From Rhynochetos jubatus (lineage: Eukaryota; Chordata; Aves; Eurypygiformes; Rhynochetidae): a stretch of DNA of 64,000 bases. The notes under the pieces were generated by a model, which saw nothing but the letters and a program-made list of their open reading frames with translations, had not been told where the DNA came from and did not search any database. This document shows, in pieces, positions 22,563-35,500 of the stretch. The first letter of the stretch is position 1. Each line of letters begins with the position of its first letter. The stretch lies in assembly GCA_027574665.1 (NCBI GenBank), contig CM050657.1, positions 13,652,404 to 13,716,403 of the forward strand. The letters are read 5' to 3'. The translations under genes and the position numbers were made by a program.

Positions 22563-24146
22563 GCTAACCCTAAGCGTAACCCTAATTGTTAGGGTGCGCG
22601 TTTTCCGTCCCCGGCCCCTGTGGGTTCTGGCTAGGAAAGGTGGGGAGGCAGCAATGTGGGTGCAGTGTTTTGCTCCTCTTGGCAGGCCTTTGCAATGCCA
22701 GCTAGCCCTGGAGCTGTGGGCTTTCTGGTTCTCCGGACGCTAACCCTAAGCGTAACCCTAATTGTTAGGGTGCGCGGTTTCCATCCCCGGCCCCTGTGGG
22801 TTCTGGCTAGGGAAGGTGGGGAGGCAGCAATGTGGGTGCAGTGTTTTGCTCCTCTTGGCAGGCCTTTGCAATGCCAGCTAGCCCTGGAGCTGTGGGCTTT
22901 CTGGTTCTCCGGACGCTAACCCTAAGCGTAACCCTAATTGTTAGGGTGCGCGGTTTCCAGCCCCAGCCCCTCTGGATTCTGGCTAATAAAGGTGGGGAGG
23001 CAGCAATGTGGGTGCAGTGTTTTGCTGCTCTTGGCAGGCCTTTGCAATGCCAGCTAGCCCTGGAGCTGTGGGCTTTCTGGTTCTCCGGACGCTAACCCTA
23101 AGCGTAACCCTAATTGTTAGGGTGCGCGGTTTCCGGCCCAGGCCCCTCTGGGTTCTGGCTAGGGAAGGTGGGGAGGCAGCAATGTGGGTGCAGTGTTTTG
23201 CTCCTCTTGGCAGGCCTTTGCAATGCCAGCTAGCCCTGGAGCTGTGGGCTTTCTGGTTCTCCGGACGCTAACCCTAAGCGTAACCCTAATTGTTAGGGTG
23301 CGCGGTTTCCATCCCCGGCCCCTGTGGGTTCTGGCTAGGGAAGGTGGGGAGGCAGCAATGTGGGTGCAGTGTTTTGCTCCTCTTGGCAGGCCTTTGCAAT
23401 GCCAGCTAGCCCTGGAGCTGTGGGCTTTCTGGTTCTCCGGACGCTAACCCTAAGCGTAACCCTAATTGTTAGGGTGCGCGGTTTCCGTCCCCGGCCCCTG
23501 TGGGTTCTGGCTAGGGAAGGTGGGGAGGCAGCAATGTGGGTGCAGTGTTTTGCTGCTCTTGGCAGGCCTTTGCAATGCCAGCTAGCCCTGGAGCTGTGGG
23601 CTTTCTGGTTCTCCGGACGCTAACCCTAAGCGTAACCCTAATTGTTAGGGTGCGCGGTTTCCGGCCCGGGCCCCTCTGGGTTCTGGCTAATAAAGGTGGG
23701 GAGGCAGCAATGTGGGTGCAGTGTTTTGCTCCTCTTGGCAGGCCTTTGCAATGCCAGCTAGCCCTGGAGCTGTGGGCTTTCTGGTTCTCCGGACGCTAAC
23801 CCTAACCCTAACCCTAATATTTGACGTGCGCGGTTTCCGGCCCCGGCCCCCCTGGGTTCTGGCTAATAAAGGTGGGGAGGCAGCAATGTGGGTGCAGTGT
23901 TTTGCTGCTCTTGGCAGGCCTTTGCAATGCCAGCTAGCCCTGGAGCTGTGGGCTTTCTGGTTCTCCGGACGCTAACCCTAACCCTAACCCTAATATTTGA
24001 CGTGCGCGGTTTCCGGCCCCGGCCCCTGTGGGTTCTGGCTAATAAAGGTGGGGAGGCAGCAATGTGGGTGCAGTGTTTTGCTCCTCTTGGCAGGCCTTTG
24101 CAATGCCAGCTAGCCCTGGAGCTGTGGGCTTTCTGGTTCTCCGGAC

Positions 24147-24322
24147 GCTAACCCTAAGCGTAACCCTAATTGTTAGGGTGCGCGGTTTCCAGCCCCAGCC
24201 CCTCTGGGTTCTGGCTAGGGAAGGTGGGGAGGCAGCAATGTGGGTGCAGTGTTTTGCTCCTCTTGGCAGGCCTTTGCAATGCCAGCTAGCCCTGGAGCTG
24301 TGGGCTTTCTGGTTCTCCGGAC
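24147..24322 (+). repeat. Hybrid monomer at HOR-A copy 2 junction
   Basis: The left part of this monomer has CCAGCCCCAGCCCCTCTGGG, elsewhere linked to AATAAAGCTGGGG and the GCTGCTC core. Its right part has AGGGAAGG and GCTCCTC, as in the next monomer of the HOR. I saw this combination only once in the window. It looks like the product of a crossover between two adjacent monomer types that removed one unit length, immediately before HOR-A copy 2 begins. Confidence 0.7.
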
Positions 24323-26258
24323 GCTAACCCTAGGCGTAACCCTAATATTTGACGTGCGCGGTTTCCGGCCCCGGCCCCCCTGGGTTCTGGCTAATAAAGG
24401 TGGGGAGGCAGCAATGTGGGTGCAGTGTTTTGCTGCTCTTGGCAGGCCTTTGCAATGCCAGCTAGCCCTGGAGCTGTGGGCTTTCTGGTTCTCCGGACGC
24501 TAACCCTAGGCGTAACCCTAATATTTGACGTGCGTGGTTTCCGGCCCCGGCCCCCCTGGGTTCTGGCTAATAAAGGTGGGGAGGCAGCAATGTGGGTGCA
24601 GTGTTTTGCTCCTCTTGGCAGGCCTTTGCAATGCCAGCTAGCCCTGGAGCTGTGGGCTTTCTGGTTCTCCAGACGCTAACCCTAAGCGTAACCCTAATTG
24701 TTAGGGTGCGCGGTTTCCGGCCCCGGCCCCTGTGGGTTCTGGCTAGGGAAGGTGGGGAGGCAGCAATGTGGGTGCAGTGTTTTGCTCCTCTTGGCAGGCC
24801 TTTGCAATGCCAGCTAGCCCTGGAGCTGTGGGCTTTCTGGTTCTCCGGACGCTAACCCTAACCCTAACCCTAATATTTGACGTGCGCGGTTTCCGGCCCC
24901 GGCCCCTGTGGGTTCTGGCTAGGGAAGGTGGGGAGGCAGCAATGTGGGTGCAGTGTTTTGCTCCTCTTGGCAGGCCTTTGCAATGCCAGCTAGCCCTGGA
25001 GCTGTGGGCTTTCTGGTTCTCCGGACGCTAACCCTAAGCGTAACCCTAATTGTTAGGGTGCGCGGTTTCCAGCCCCAGCCCCCCTGGGTTCTGGCTAATA
25101 AAGGTGGGGAGGCAGCAATGTGGGTGCAGTGTTTTGCTCCTCTTGGCAGGCCTTTGCAATGCCAGCTAGCCCTGGAGCTGTGGGCTTTCTGGTTCTCCGG
25201 ACGCTAACCCTAAGCGTAACCCTAATTGTTAGGGTGCGCGGTTTCCGGCCCAGGCCCCTCTGGGTTCTGGCTAGGGAAGGTGGGGAGGCAGCAATGTGGG
25301 TGCAGTGTTTTGCTCCTCTAGGCAGGCCTTTGCAATGCCAGCTAGCCCTGGAGCTGTGGGCTTTCTGGTTCTCCGGACGCTAACCCTAGGCGTAACCCTA
25401 ATATTTGACGTGCGCGGTTTCCGGCCCCGGCCCCTCTGGGTTCTGGCTAATAAAGGTGGGGAGGCAGCAATGTGGGTGCAGTGTTTTGCTCCTCTTGGCA
25501 GGCCTTTGCAATGCCAGCTAGCCCTGGAGCTGTGGGCTTTCTGGTTCTCCGGACGCTAAACCTAAGCGTAACCCTAATTGTTAGGGTGCGCGGTTTCCAT
25601 CCCCGGACCATGTGGGTTCTGGCTAGGGAAGGTGGGGAGGCAGCAATGTGGGTGAAGTGTTTTGCTCCTCTTGGCAGGCCTTTGCAATGCCAGCTAGCCC
25701 TGGAGCTGTGGGCTTTCTGGTTCTCCGGACGCTAACCCTAACCCTAACCCTAATATTTGACGTGCGCGGTTTCCGGCCCCGGCCCCTGTGGGTTCTGGCT
25801 AGGAAAGGTGGGGAGGCAGCAATGTGGGTGCAGTGTTTTGCTCCTCTTGGCAGGCCTTTGCAATGCCAGCTAGCCCTGGAGCTGTGGGCTTTCTGGTTCT
25901 CCGGACGCTAACCCTAAGCGTAACCCTAATTGTTAGGGTGCGCGGTTTCCAGCCCCAGCCCCTCTGGGTTCTGGCTAATAAAGCTGGGGAGGCAGCAATG
26001 TGGGTGCAGTGTTTTGCTGCTCTTGGCAGGCCTTTGCAATGCCAGCTAGCCCTGGAGCTGTGGGCTTTCTGGTTCTCCGGACGCTAACCCTAAGCGTAAC
26101 CCTAATTGTTAGGGTGCGCGGTTTCCGGCCCAGGCCCCTCTGGGTTCTGGCTAGGGAAGGTGGGGAGGCAGCAATGTGGGTGCAGTGTTTTGCTCCTCTT
26201 GGCAGGCCTTTGCAATGCCAGCTAGCCCTGGAGCTGTGGGCTTTCTGGTTCTCCGGAC
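24323..26258 (+). repeat. HOR-A copy 2 (11-mer, 1,936 bp)
   Basis: All HOR-A markers recur in order: CTCTAGGCAGG (about 25316), CTAAACCTAAGC (25555 onward), CCATCCCCGGACCATG (about 25597) and GGGTGAAGTG (about 25651). It is directly followed by copy 3, so copies 2 and 3 form a true tandem HOR. Its fourth monomer carries AGGGAAGG where copies 1 and 3 carry AATAAAGG. Confidence 0.92.
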
Positions 26259-28018
26259 GCTAACCCTAGGCGTAACCCTAATATTTGACGTGCGCGGTTT
26301 CCGGCCCCGGCCCCCCTGGGTTCTGGCTAATAAAGGTGGGGAGGCAGCAATGTGGGTGCAGTGTTTTGCTGCTCTTGGCAGGCCTTTGCAATGCCAGCTA
26401 GCCCTGGAGCTGTGGGCTTTCTGGTTCTCCGGACGCTAACCCTAGGCGTAACCCTAATATTTGACGTGCGTGGTTTCCGGCCCCGGCCCCCCTGGGTTCT
26501 GGCTAATAAAGGTGGGGAGGCAGCAATGTGGGTGCAGTGTTTTGCTCCTCTTGGCAGGCCTTTGCAATGCCAGCTAGCCCTGGAGCTGTGGGCTTTCTGG
26601 TTCTCCAGACGCTAACCCTAAGCGTAACCCTAATTGTTAGGGTGCGCGGTTTCCGGCCCCGGCCCCTGTGGGTTCTGGCTAGGGAAGGTGGGGAGGCAGC
26701 AATGTGGGTGCAGTGTTTTGCTCCTCTTGGCAGGCCTTTGCAATGCCAGCTAGCCCTGGAGCTGTGGGCTTTCTGGTTCTCCGGACGCTAACCCTAACCC
26801 TAACCCTAATATTTGACGTGCGCGGTTTCCGGCCCCGGCCCCTGTGGGTTCTGGCTAATAAAGGTGGGGAGGCAGCAATGTGGGTGCAGTGTTTTGCTCC
26901 TCTTGGCAGGCCTTTGCAATGCCAGCTAGCCCTGGAGCTGTGGGCTTTCTGGTTCTCCGGACGCTAACCCTAAGCGTAACCCTAATTGTTAGGGTGCGCG
27001 GTTTCCAGCCCCAGCCCCCCTGGGTTCTGGCTAATAAAGGTGGGGAGGCAGCAATGTGGGTGCAGTGTTTTGCTCCTCTTGGCAGGCCTTTGCAATGCCA
27101 GCTAGCCCTGGAGCTGTGGGCTTTCTGGTTCTCCGGACGCTAACCCTAAGCGTAACCCTAATTGTTAGGGTGCGCGGTTTCCGGCCCAGGCCCCTCTAGG
27201 TTCTGGCTAGGGAAGGTGGGGAGGCAGCAATGTGGGTGCAGTGTTTTGCTCCTCTAGGCAGGCCTTTGCAATGCCAGCTAGCCCTGGAGCTGTGGGCTTT
27301 CTGGTTCTCCGGACGCTAACCCTAGGCGTAACCCTAATATTTGACGTGCGCGGTTTCCGGCCCCGGCCCCTCTGGGTTCTGGCTAATAAAGGTGGGGAGG
27401 CAGCAATGTGGGTGCAGTGTTTTGCTCCTCTTGGCAGGCCTTTGCAATGCCAGCTAGCCCTGGAGCTGTGGGCTTTCTGGTTCTCCGGACGCTAAACCTA
27501 AGCGTAACCCTAATTGTTAGGGTGCGCGGTTTCCATCCCCGGACCATGTGGGTTCTGGCTAGGGAAGGTGGGGAGGCAGCAATGTGGGTGAAGTGTTTTG
27601 CTCCTCTTGGCAGGCCTTTGCAATGCCAGCTAGCCCTGGAGCTGTGGGCTTTCTGGTTCTCCGGACGCTAACCCTAACCCTAACCCTAATATTTGACGTG
27701 CGCGGTTTCCGGCCCCGGCCCCTGTGGGTTCTGGCTAGGAAAGGTGGGGAGGCAGCAATGTGGGTGCAGTGTTTTGCTCCTCTTGGCAGGCCTTTGCAAT
27801 GCCAGCTAGCCCTGGAGCTGTGGGCTTTCTGGTTCTCCGGACGCTAACCCTAAGCGTAACCCTAATTGTTAGGGTGCGCGGTTTCCAGCCCCAGCCCCTC
27901 TGGGTTCTGGCTAATAAAGCTGGGGAGGCAGCAATGTGGGTGCAGTGTTTTGCTCCTCTTGGCAGGCCTTTGCAAGGCCAGCTAGCCCTGGAGCTGTGGG
28001 CTTTCTGGTTCTCCGGAC
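26259..28018 (+). repeat. HOR-A copy 3 (10 of 11 monomers)
   Basis: This copy matches copy 2 at +1,936 for ten monomers, with markers at about 27252, 27491, 27533 and 27587. Differences include CCCTCTAGG for CCCTCTGGG at about 27196. In the tenth monomer GCTGCTC is replaced by GCTCCTC and CAATGCCAGC by CAAGGCCAGC. The eleventh monomer is missing or replaced, and the sequence passes into the locally duplicated monomers that follow. Confidence 0.9.
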
Positions 28019-31000
28019 GCTAACCCTAAGCATAACCCTAATTGTTAGGGTGCGCGGTTTCCGGCCCCGGCCCCTCTGGGTTCTGGCTAATAAAGGTGGG
28101 GAGGCAGCAATGTGGGTGCAGTGTTTTGCTCCTCTTGGCAGGCCTTTGCAAGGCCAGCTAGCCCTGGAGCTGTGGGCTTTCTGGTTCTCCGGACGCTAAC
28201 CCTAAGCATAACCCTAATTGTTAGGGTGCGCGGTTTCCGGCCCCGGCCCCTGTGGGTTCTGGCTAGGGAAGGTGGGGAGGCAGCAATGTGGGTGCAGTGT
28301 TTTGCTCCTCTTGGCAGGCCTTTGCAATGCCAGCTAGCCCTGGAGCTGTGGGCTTTCTGGTTCTCCGGACGCTAACCCTAAGCGTAACCCTAATTGTTAG
28401 GGTGCGCGGTTTCCGGCCCCGGCCCCTCTGGGTTCTGGCTAGGGAAGGTGGGGAGGCAGCAATGTGGGTGCAGTGTTTTCCTCCTCTTGGCAGGCCTTTG
28501 CAATGCCAGCTAGCCCTGGAGCTGTGGGCTTTCTGGTTCTCCGGACGCTAACCCTAAGCGTAACCCTAATTGTTAGGGTGCGCGGTTTCCGGCCCCGGCC
28601 CCTCTGGGTTCTGGCTAGGGAAGGTGGGGAGGCAGCAATGTGGGTGCAGTGTTTTCCTCCTCTTGGCAGGCCTTTGCAATGCCAGCTAGCCCTGGAGCTG
28701 TGGGCTTTCTGGTTCTCCGGACGCTAACCCTAAGCGTAACCCTAATTGTTAGGGTGCGCGGTTTCCGTCCCCGGCCCCTCTGCGTTCTGGCTAGGGAAGG
28801 TGGGGAGGCAGCAATGTGGGTGCAGTGTTTTGCTGCTCTTGGCAGGCCTTTGCAATGCCAGCTAGCCCTGGAGCTGTGGGCTTTCTGGTTCTCCGGACGC
28901 TAACCCTAAGCGTAACCCTAATTGTTAGGGTGCGCGGTTTCCGGCCCGGGCCCCTCTGGGTTCTGGCTAATAAAGGTGGGGAGGCAGCAATGTGGGTGCA
29001 GTGTTTTGCTCCTCTTGGCAGGCCTTTGCAATGCCAGCTAGCCCTGGAGCTGTGGGCTTTCTGGTTCTCCGGACGCTAACCCTAAGCGTAACCCTAATTG
29101 TTAGGGTGCGCGGTTTCCGGCCCCGGCCCCTCTGGGTTCTGGCTAGGGAAGGTGGGGAGGCAGCAATGTGGGTGCAGTGTTTTCCTCCTCTTGGCAGGCC
29201 TTTGCAATGCCAGCTAGCCCTGGAGCTGTGGGCTTTCTGGTTCTCCGGACGCTAACCCTAAGCGTAACCCTAATTGTTAGGGTGCGCGGTTTCCGTCCCC
29301 GGCCCCTCTGCGTTCTGGCTAGGGAAGGTGGGGAGGCAGCAATGTGGGTGCAGTGTTTTGCTGCTCTTGGCAGGCCTTTGCAATGCCAGCTAGCCCTGGA
29401 GCTGTGGGCTTTCTGGTTCTCCGGACGCTAACCCTAAGCGTAACCCTAATTGTTAGGGTGCGCGGTTTCCGGCCCCGGCCCCTCTGGGTTCTGGCTAGGA
29501 AAGGTGGGGAGGCAGCAATGTGGGTGCAGTGTTTTGCTCCTCTTGGCAGGCCTTTGCAATGCCAGCTAGCCCTGGAGCTGTGGGCTTTCTGGTTCTCCGG
29601 ACGCTAACCCTAGGCGTAACCCTAATATTTGACGTGCGCAGTTTCCGGCCCCGGCCCCCCTGGGTTCTGGCTAATAAAGGTGGGGAGGCAGCAATGTGGG
29701 TGCAGTGTTTTGCTCCTCTTGGCAGGCCTTTGCAATGCCAGCTAGCCCTGGAGCTGTGGGCTTTCTGGTTCTCCAGACGCTAACCCTAAGCGTAACCCTA
29801 ATTGTTAGGGTGCGCGGTTTCCATCCCCGGCCCCTGTGGGTTCTGGCTAGGGAAGGTGGGGAGGCAGCAATGTGGGTGCAGTGTTTTGCTGCTCTTGGCA
29901 GGCCTTTGCAATGCCAGCTAGCCCTGGAGCTGTGGGCTTTCTGGTTCTCCGGACGCTAACCCTAGGCGTAACCCTAATATTTGACGTGCGCGGTTTCTGT
30001 CCCCGGCCCCTGTGGGTTCTGGCTAGGGAAGGTGGGGAGGCAGCAATGTGGGTGCAGTGTTTTGCTGCTCTTGGCAGGCCTTTGCAATGCCAGCTAGCCC
30101 TGGAGCTGTGGGCTTTCTGGTTCTCCGGACGCTAACCCTAAGCGTAACCCTAATATTTGACGTGCGCGGTTTCCGGCCCCGGCCCCTGTGGGTTCTGGCT
30201 AATAAAGGTGGGGAGGCAGCAATGTGGGTGCAGTGTTTTGCTGCTCTTGGCAGGCCTTTGCAATGCCAGCTAGCCCTGGAGCTGTGGGCTTTCTGGTTCT
30301 CCGGACGCTAACCCTAAGCGTAACCCTAATATTTGACGTGCGCGGTTTCCGGCCCCGGCCCCCCTGGGTTCTGGCTAATAAATTTGGGGAGGCAGCAATG
30401 TGGGTGCAGTGTTTTGCTGCTCTTGGCAGGCCTTTGCAATGCCAGCTAGCCCTGGAGCTGTGGGCTTTCTGGTTCTCCGGACGCTAACCCTAAGCGTAAC
30501 CCTAATATTTGACGTGCGCGGTTTCCGGCCCCGGCCCCCCTGGGTTCTGGCTAGGGCAGGTGGGGAGGCAGCAATGTGGGTGCAGTGTTTTGCTGCTCTT
30601 GGCAGGCCTTTGCAATGCCAGCTAGCCCTGGAGCTGTGGGCTTTCTGGTTCTCCTGACGCTAACTCTAAGCGTAACCCTAATATTTGACGTGCGCGGTTT
30701 CCGGCCCCGGCCCCTCTGGGTTCTGGCTAATAAAGGTGGGGAGGCAGCAATGTGGGTGCAGTGTTTTGCTCCTCTTGGCAGGCCTTTGCAATGCCAGCTA
30801 GCCCTGGAGCTGTGGGCTTTCTGGTTCTCCGGACGCTAACCCTAGGCGTAACCCTAATATTTGACGTGCGCGGTTTCCGGCCCCGGCCCCTGTGGGTTCT
30901 GGGTTGGAAAGGTGGGGAGGCAGCAATGTGGGTGCAGTGTTTTGCTCCTCTTGGCAGGCCTTTGCAATGCCAGCTAGCCCTGGAGCTGTGGGCTTTCTGG

Positions 31001-32594
31001 TTCTCCGGACGCTAACCCTAAGCGTAACCCTAATATTTGACGTGCGCGGTTTCCGGCCGCGGCCCCTGTGTGTTCTGTCTAGGAAAGGTGGGGAGGCAGC
31101 AATGTGGGTGCAGTGTTTTGCTCCTCTTGGCAGGCCTTTGCAATGCCAGCTAGCCCTGGAGCTGTGGGCTTTCTGGTTCTCCGGACGCTAACCCTAAGCG
31201 TAACCCTAATATTTGACGTGCGCGGTTTCCGTCCCCGGCCCCTGTGGGTTCTGGCTAATAAAGGTGGGGAGGCAGCAATGTGGGTGCAGTGTTTTGCTCC
31301 TCTTGGCAGGCCTTTGCAATGCCAGCTAGCCCTGGAGCTGTGGGCTTTCTGGTTCTCCGGACGCTAACCCTAAGCGTAACCCTAATTGTTAGGGTGCGCG
31401 GTTTCCGTCCCCGGCCCCTGTGGGTTCTGGCTAGGGAAGGTGGGGAGGCAGCAATGTGGGTGCAGTGTTTTGCTGCTCTTGGCAGGCCTTTGCAATGCCA
31501 GCTAGCCCTGGAGCTGTGGGCTTTCTGGTTCTCCGGACGCTAACCCTAAGCGTAACCCTAATATTTGACGTGCGCGGTTTCCGGCCCCGGCCCCTCTGGG
31601 TTCTGGCTAGGGAAGGTGGGGAGGCAGCAATGTGGGTGCAGTGTTTTGCTCCTCTTGGCAGGCCTTTGCAATGCCAGCTAGCCCTGGAGCTGTGGGCTTT
31701 CTGGTTCTCCGGACGCTAACCCTAGGCGTAACCCTAATTGTTCGGGTGCGCGGTTTCCGGCCCCGGCCCCTGTGGGTTCTGGCTAATAAATGTGGGGAGG
31801 CAGCAATGTGGGTGCAGTGTTTTGTTCCTCTTGGCAGGCCTTTGCAATGCCAGCTAGCCCTGGAGCTGTGGGCTTTCTGGTTCTCCAGATGCTAACCCTA
31901 AGCGTAACCCTAATTGTTAGGGTGCGTGGTTTCCGGCCCCGGCCCCTGTGGGTTCTGGCTAGGGAAGGTGGGGAGGCAGCAATGTGGGTGCAGTGTTTTG
32001 CTCCTCTTGGCAGGCCTTTGCAATGCCAGCTAGCCCTGGAGCTGTGGGCTTTCTGGTTCTCCGGACGCTAACCCTAACCCTAACCCTAATATTTGACGTG
32101 CGCGGTTTCCGGCCCCGCCCCGTCTGGGTTCTGGCTAATACAGGTGGGGAGGCAGCAATGTGGGTGCAGTGTTTTGCTCCTCTTGGCAGGCCTTTGCAAT
32201 GCCAGCTAGCCCTGGAGCTGTGGGCTTTCTGGTTCTCCGGACGCTAACCCTAAGCGTAACCCTAATATTTGACGTGCGCGGTTTCCGGCCCCGGCCCCTG
32301 TGGGTTCTGGCTAGGGCAGGTGGGGAGGCAGCAATGTGGGTGCAGTGTTTTGCTCCTCTTGGCAGGCCTTTGCAATGCCAGCTAGCCCTGGAGCTGTGGG
32401 CTTTCTGGTTCTCCGGACGCTAACCCTAAGCGTAACCCTAATTGTTAGGGTGCGCGGTTTCCGTCCCCGGCCCCTGTGGGTTCTGGCTAGGGAAGGTGGG
32501 GAGGCAGCAATGTGGGTGCAGTGTTTTGCTCCTCTTGGCAGGCCTTTGCAATGCCAGCTAGCCCTGGAGCTTTGGGCTTTCTGGTTCTCCGGAC
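28019..32594 (+). repeat. Zone of short recent duplications
   Basis: Single-monomer duplicates are visible here. CAAGGCCAGC at about 27973 and 28149 with AAGCATAACC at 28029 and 28205 mark one pair. GTTTTCCTCC at about 28478 and 28654 marks another, and recurs at about 29182, where a 528-bp (3-monomer) duplicate also repeats CCCCTCTGCGTTCTGG (about 28784 and 29312). From about 30890 the rare GGGTTGGAAAGG and CCGGCCGCGGCC monomers appear; these recur near 58.7 kb. No long tandem HOR is evident. Confidence 0.75.
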
Positions 32595-35500
32595 GCTAAC
32601 CCTAAGCGTAACCCTAATATTTGACGTGCGCCGTTTCCGGCCCCGGCCCCCCTGGGTTCTGGCTAGGGCAGGTGGGGAGGCAGCAATGTGGGTGCAGTGT
32701 TTTGCTCCTCTTGGCAGGCCTTTGCAATGCCAGCTAGCCCTGGAGCTGTGGGCTTTCTGGTTCTCCGGACGCTAACCCTAAGCGTAACCCTAATATTTGA
32801 CGTGCGCGGTTTCCGGCCTCAGCCCCCCTGGGTTCTGGCTAGGGAAGGTGGGGAGGCAGCAATGTGGGTGCAGTGTTTTGCTGCTCTTGGCAGGCCTTTG
32901 CAATGCCAGCTAGCCCTGGAGCTGTGGGCTTTCTGGTTCTCCGGACGCTAACCCTAGGCCTAACCCTAATATTTGACGTGCGCGGTTTCCGGCCCCGGCC
33001 CCTGTGGGTTCTGGCTAGGGCAGGTGGGGAGGCAGCAATGTGGGTGCAGTGTTTTGCTCCTCTTGGCAGGCCTTTGCAATGCCAGCTAGCCCTGGAGCTG
33101 TGGGCTTTCTGGTTCTCCGGACGCTAACCCTAGGCGTAACCCTAATATTTGACGTGCGCGGTTTCCGGCCCCGGCCCCCCTGGGTTCTGGCTAATAAAGG
33201 TGGGGAGGCAGCAATGTGGGTGCAGTGTTTTGCTCCTCTTGGCAGGCCTTTGCAATGCCAGCTAGCCCTGGAGCTGTGGGCTTTCTGGTTCTCCGGACGC
33301 TAACCCTAAGCGTAACCCTAATTGTTAGGGTGCGCGGTTTCCGGCCCCGGCCCCTGTGGGTTCTGGCTAATAAAGTTGGGGAGGCAGCAATGTGGGTGCA
33401 GCGTTTTGCTGCTCTTGGCAGGCCTTTGCAATGCCAGCTAGCCCTGGAGCTGTGGGCTTTCTGGTTCTCCGGACGCTAACCCTAAGCGTAACCCTAATAT
33501 TTGACGTGCGCGGTTTCCGGCCCCGGCCCCTGTGGGTTCTGGCTAATAAAGGTGGGGAGGCAGCAATGTGGGTGCAGTGTTTTGCTCCTCTTGGCAGGCC
33601 TTTGCAATGCCAGCTAGCCCTGGAGCTGTGGGCTTTCTGGTTCTCCGGACGCTAACCCTAAGCGTAACCCTAATTGTTAGGGTGCGCGGTTTCCAGCCCC
33701 AGCCCCCCTGGGTTCTGGCTAGGAAAGGTGGGGAGGCAGCAATGTGGGTGCAGTGTTTTGCTGCTCTTGGCAGGCCTTTGCAATGCCAGCTAGCCCTGGA
33801 GCTGTGGGCTTTCTGGTTCTCCGGACGCTAACCCTAAGCGTAACCCTAATATTTGACGTGCGCGGTTTCCGGCCCCGGCCCCCCTGGGTTCTGGCTAGGG
33901 CAGGTGGGGAGGCAGCAATGTGGGTGCAGTGTTTTGCTCCTCTTGGCAGGCCTTTGCAATGCCAGCTAGCCCTGGAGCTGTGGGCTTTCTGGTTCTCCGG
34001 ACGCTAACCCTAAGCGTAACCCTAATTGTTAGGGTGCGCGGTTTCCAGACCCAGCCCCCCTGGGTTCTGGCTAGGAAAGGTGGGGAGGCAGCAATGTGGG
34101 TGCAGTGTTTTGCTCCTCTTGGCAGGCCTTTGCAATGCCAGCTAGCCCTGGAGCTGTGGGCTTTCTGGTTCTCCTGACGCTAACCCTAAGCGTAACCCTA
34201 ATATTTGACGTGCGCGGTTTCCGGCCCCGGCCCCCCTGGGTTCTGGCTAATAAAGGTGGGGAGGCAGCAATGTGGGTGCAGTGTTTTGCTGCTCTTGGCA
34301 GGCCTTTGCAATGCCAGCTAGCCCTGGAGCTGTGGGCTTTCTGGTTCTCCGGACGCTAACCCTAAGCGTAACCCTAATATTTAACGTGCGCGGTTTCCGG
34401 CCCCGGCCCCTCTGGGTTCTGGCTAGGAAAGGTGGGGAGGCAGCAATGTGGGTGCAGTGTTTTGCTCCTCTTGGCAGGCCTTTGCAATGCCAGCTAGCCC
34501 TGGAGCTGTGGGCTTTCTGGTTCTCCGGACGCTAACCCTAGGCGTAACCCTAATTGTTAGGGTGCGCGGTTTCCGGCCCCGGCCCCCCTGGGTTCTGGAT
34601 AATAAAGGTGGGGAGGCAGCAATGTGGGTGCAGTGTTTTGCTCCTTTTGGCAGGCCTTTGCAATGCCAGCTAGCCCTGGAGCTGTGGGCTTTCTGGTTCT
34701 CCGGACGCTAACCCTAAGCGTAACCCTAATTGTTAGGGTGCGTGGTTTCCGGCCCCGGCCCCTGTGGGTTCTGGCTAGGGAAGGTGGGGAGGCAGCAATG
34801 TGGGTGCAGTGTTTTGCTGCTCTTGGCAGGCCTTTGCAATGCCAGCTAGCCCTGGAGCTGTGGGCTTTCTGGTTCTCCGGACGCTAACCCTAAGCGTAAC
34901 CCTAACTGTTAGGGTGCGCGGTTTCCGGCCCAGGCCCCTCTGGGTTCTGGCTAAGAAAGGTGGGGAGGCAGCAATGTGGGTGCAGTGTTTTGCTGCTCTT
35001 GGCAGGCCTTTGCAATGCCAGCTAGCCCTGGAGCTGTGGGCTTTCTGGTTCTCCGGACGCTAACCCTAGGCGTAACCCTAATATTTGACGTGCGCGGTTT
35101 CCGGCCCCAGCCCCCCTGGGTTCTGGCTAATAAAGGTGGGGAGGGAGCAATGTGGGTGCAGTGTTTTGCTCCTCTTGGCAGGCCTTTGCAATGCCAGCTA
35201 GCCCTGGAGCTGTGGGCTTTCTGGTTCTCCAGACGCTAACCCTAAGCGTAACCCTAATTGTTAGGGTGCGCGGTTTCCGTCCCCGGCCCCTGTGGGTTCT
35301 GGCTAGGGAAGGTGGGGAGGCAGCAATGTGGGTGCAGTGTTTTGCTCCTCTTGGCAGGCCTTTGCAATGCCAGCTAGCCCTGGAGCTGTGGGCTTTCTGG
35401 TTCTCCGGACGCTAACCCTAAGCGTAACCCTAACTGTTAGGGTGCGCGGTTTCCGGCCCAGGCCCCTCTGGGTTCTGGCTAAGAAAGGTGGGGAGGCAGC

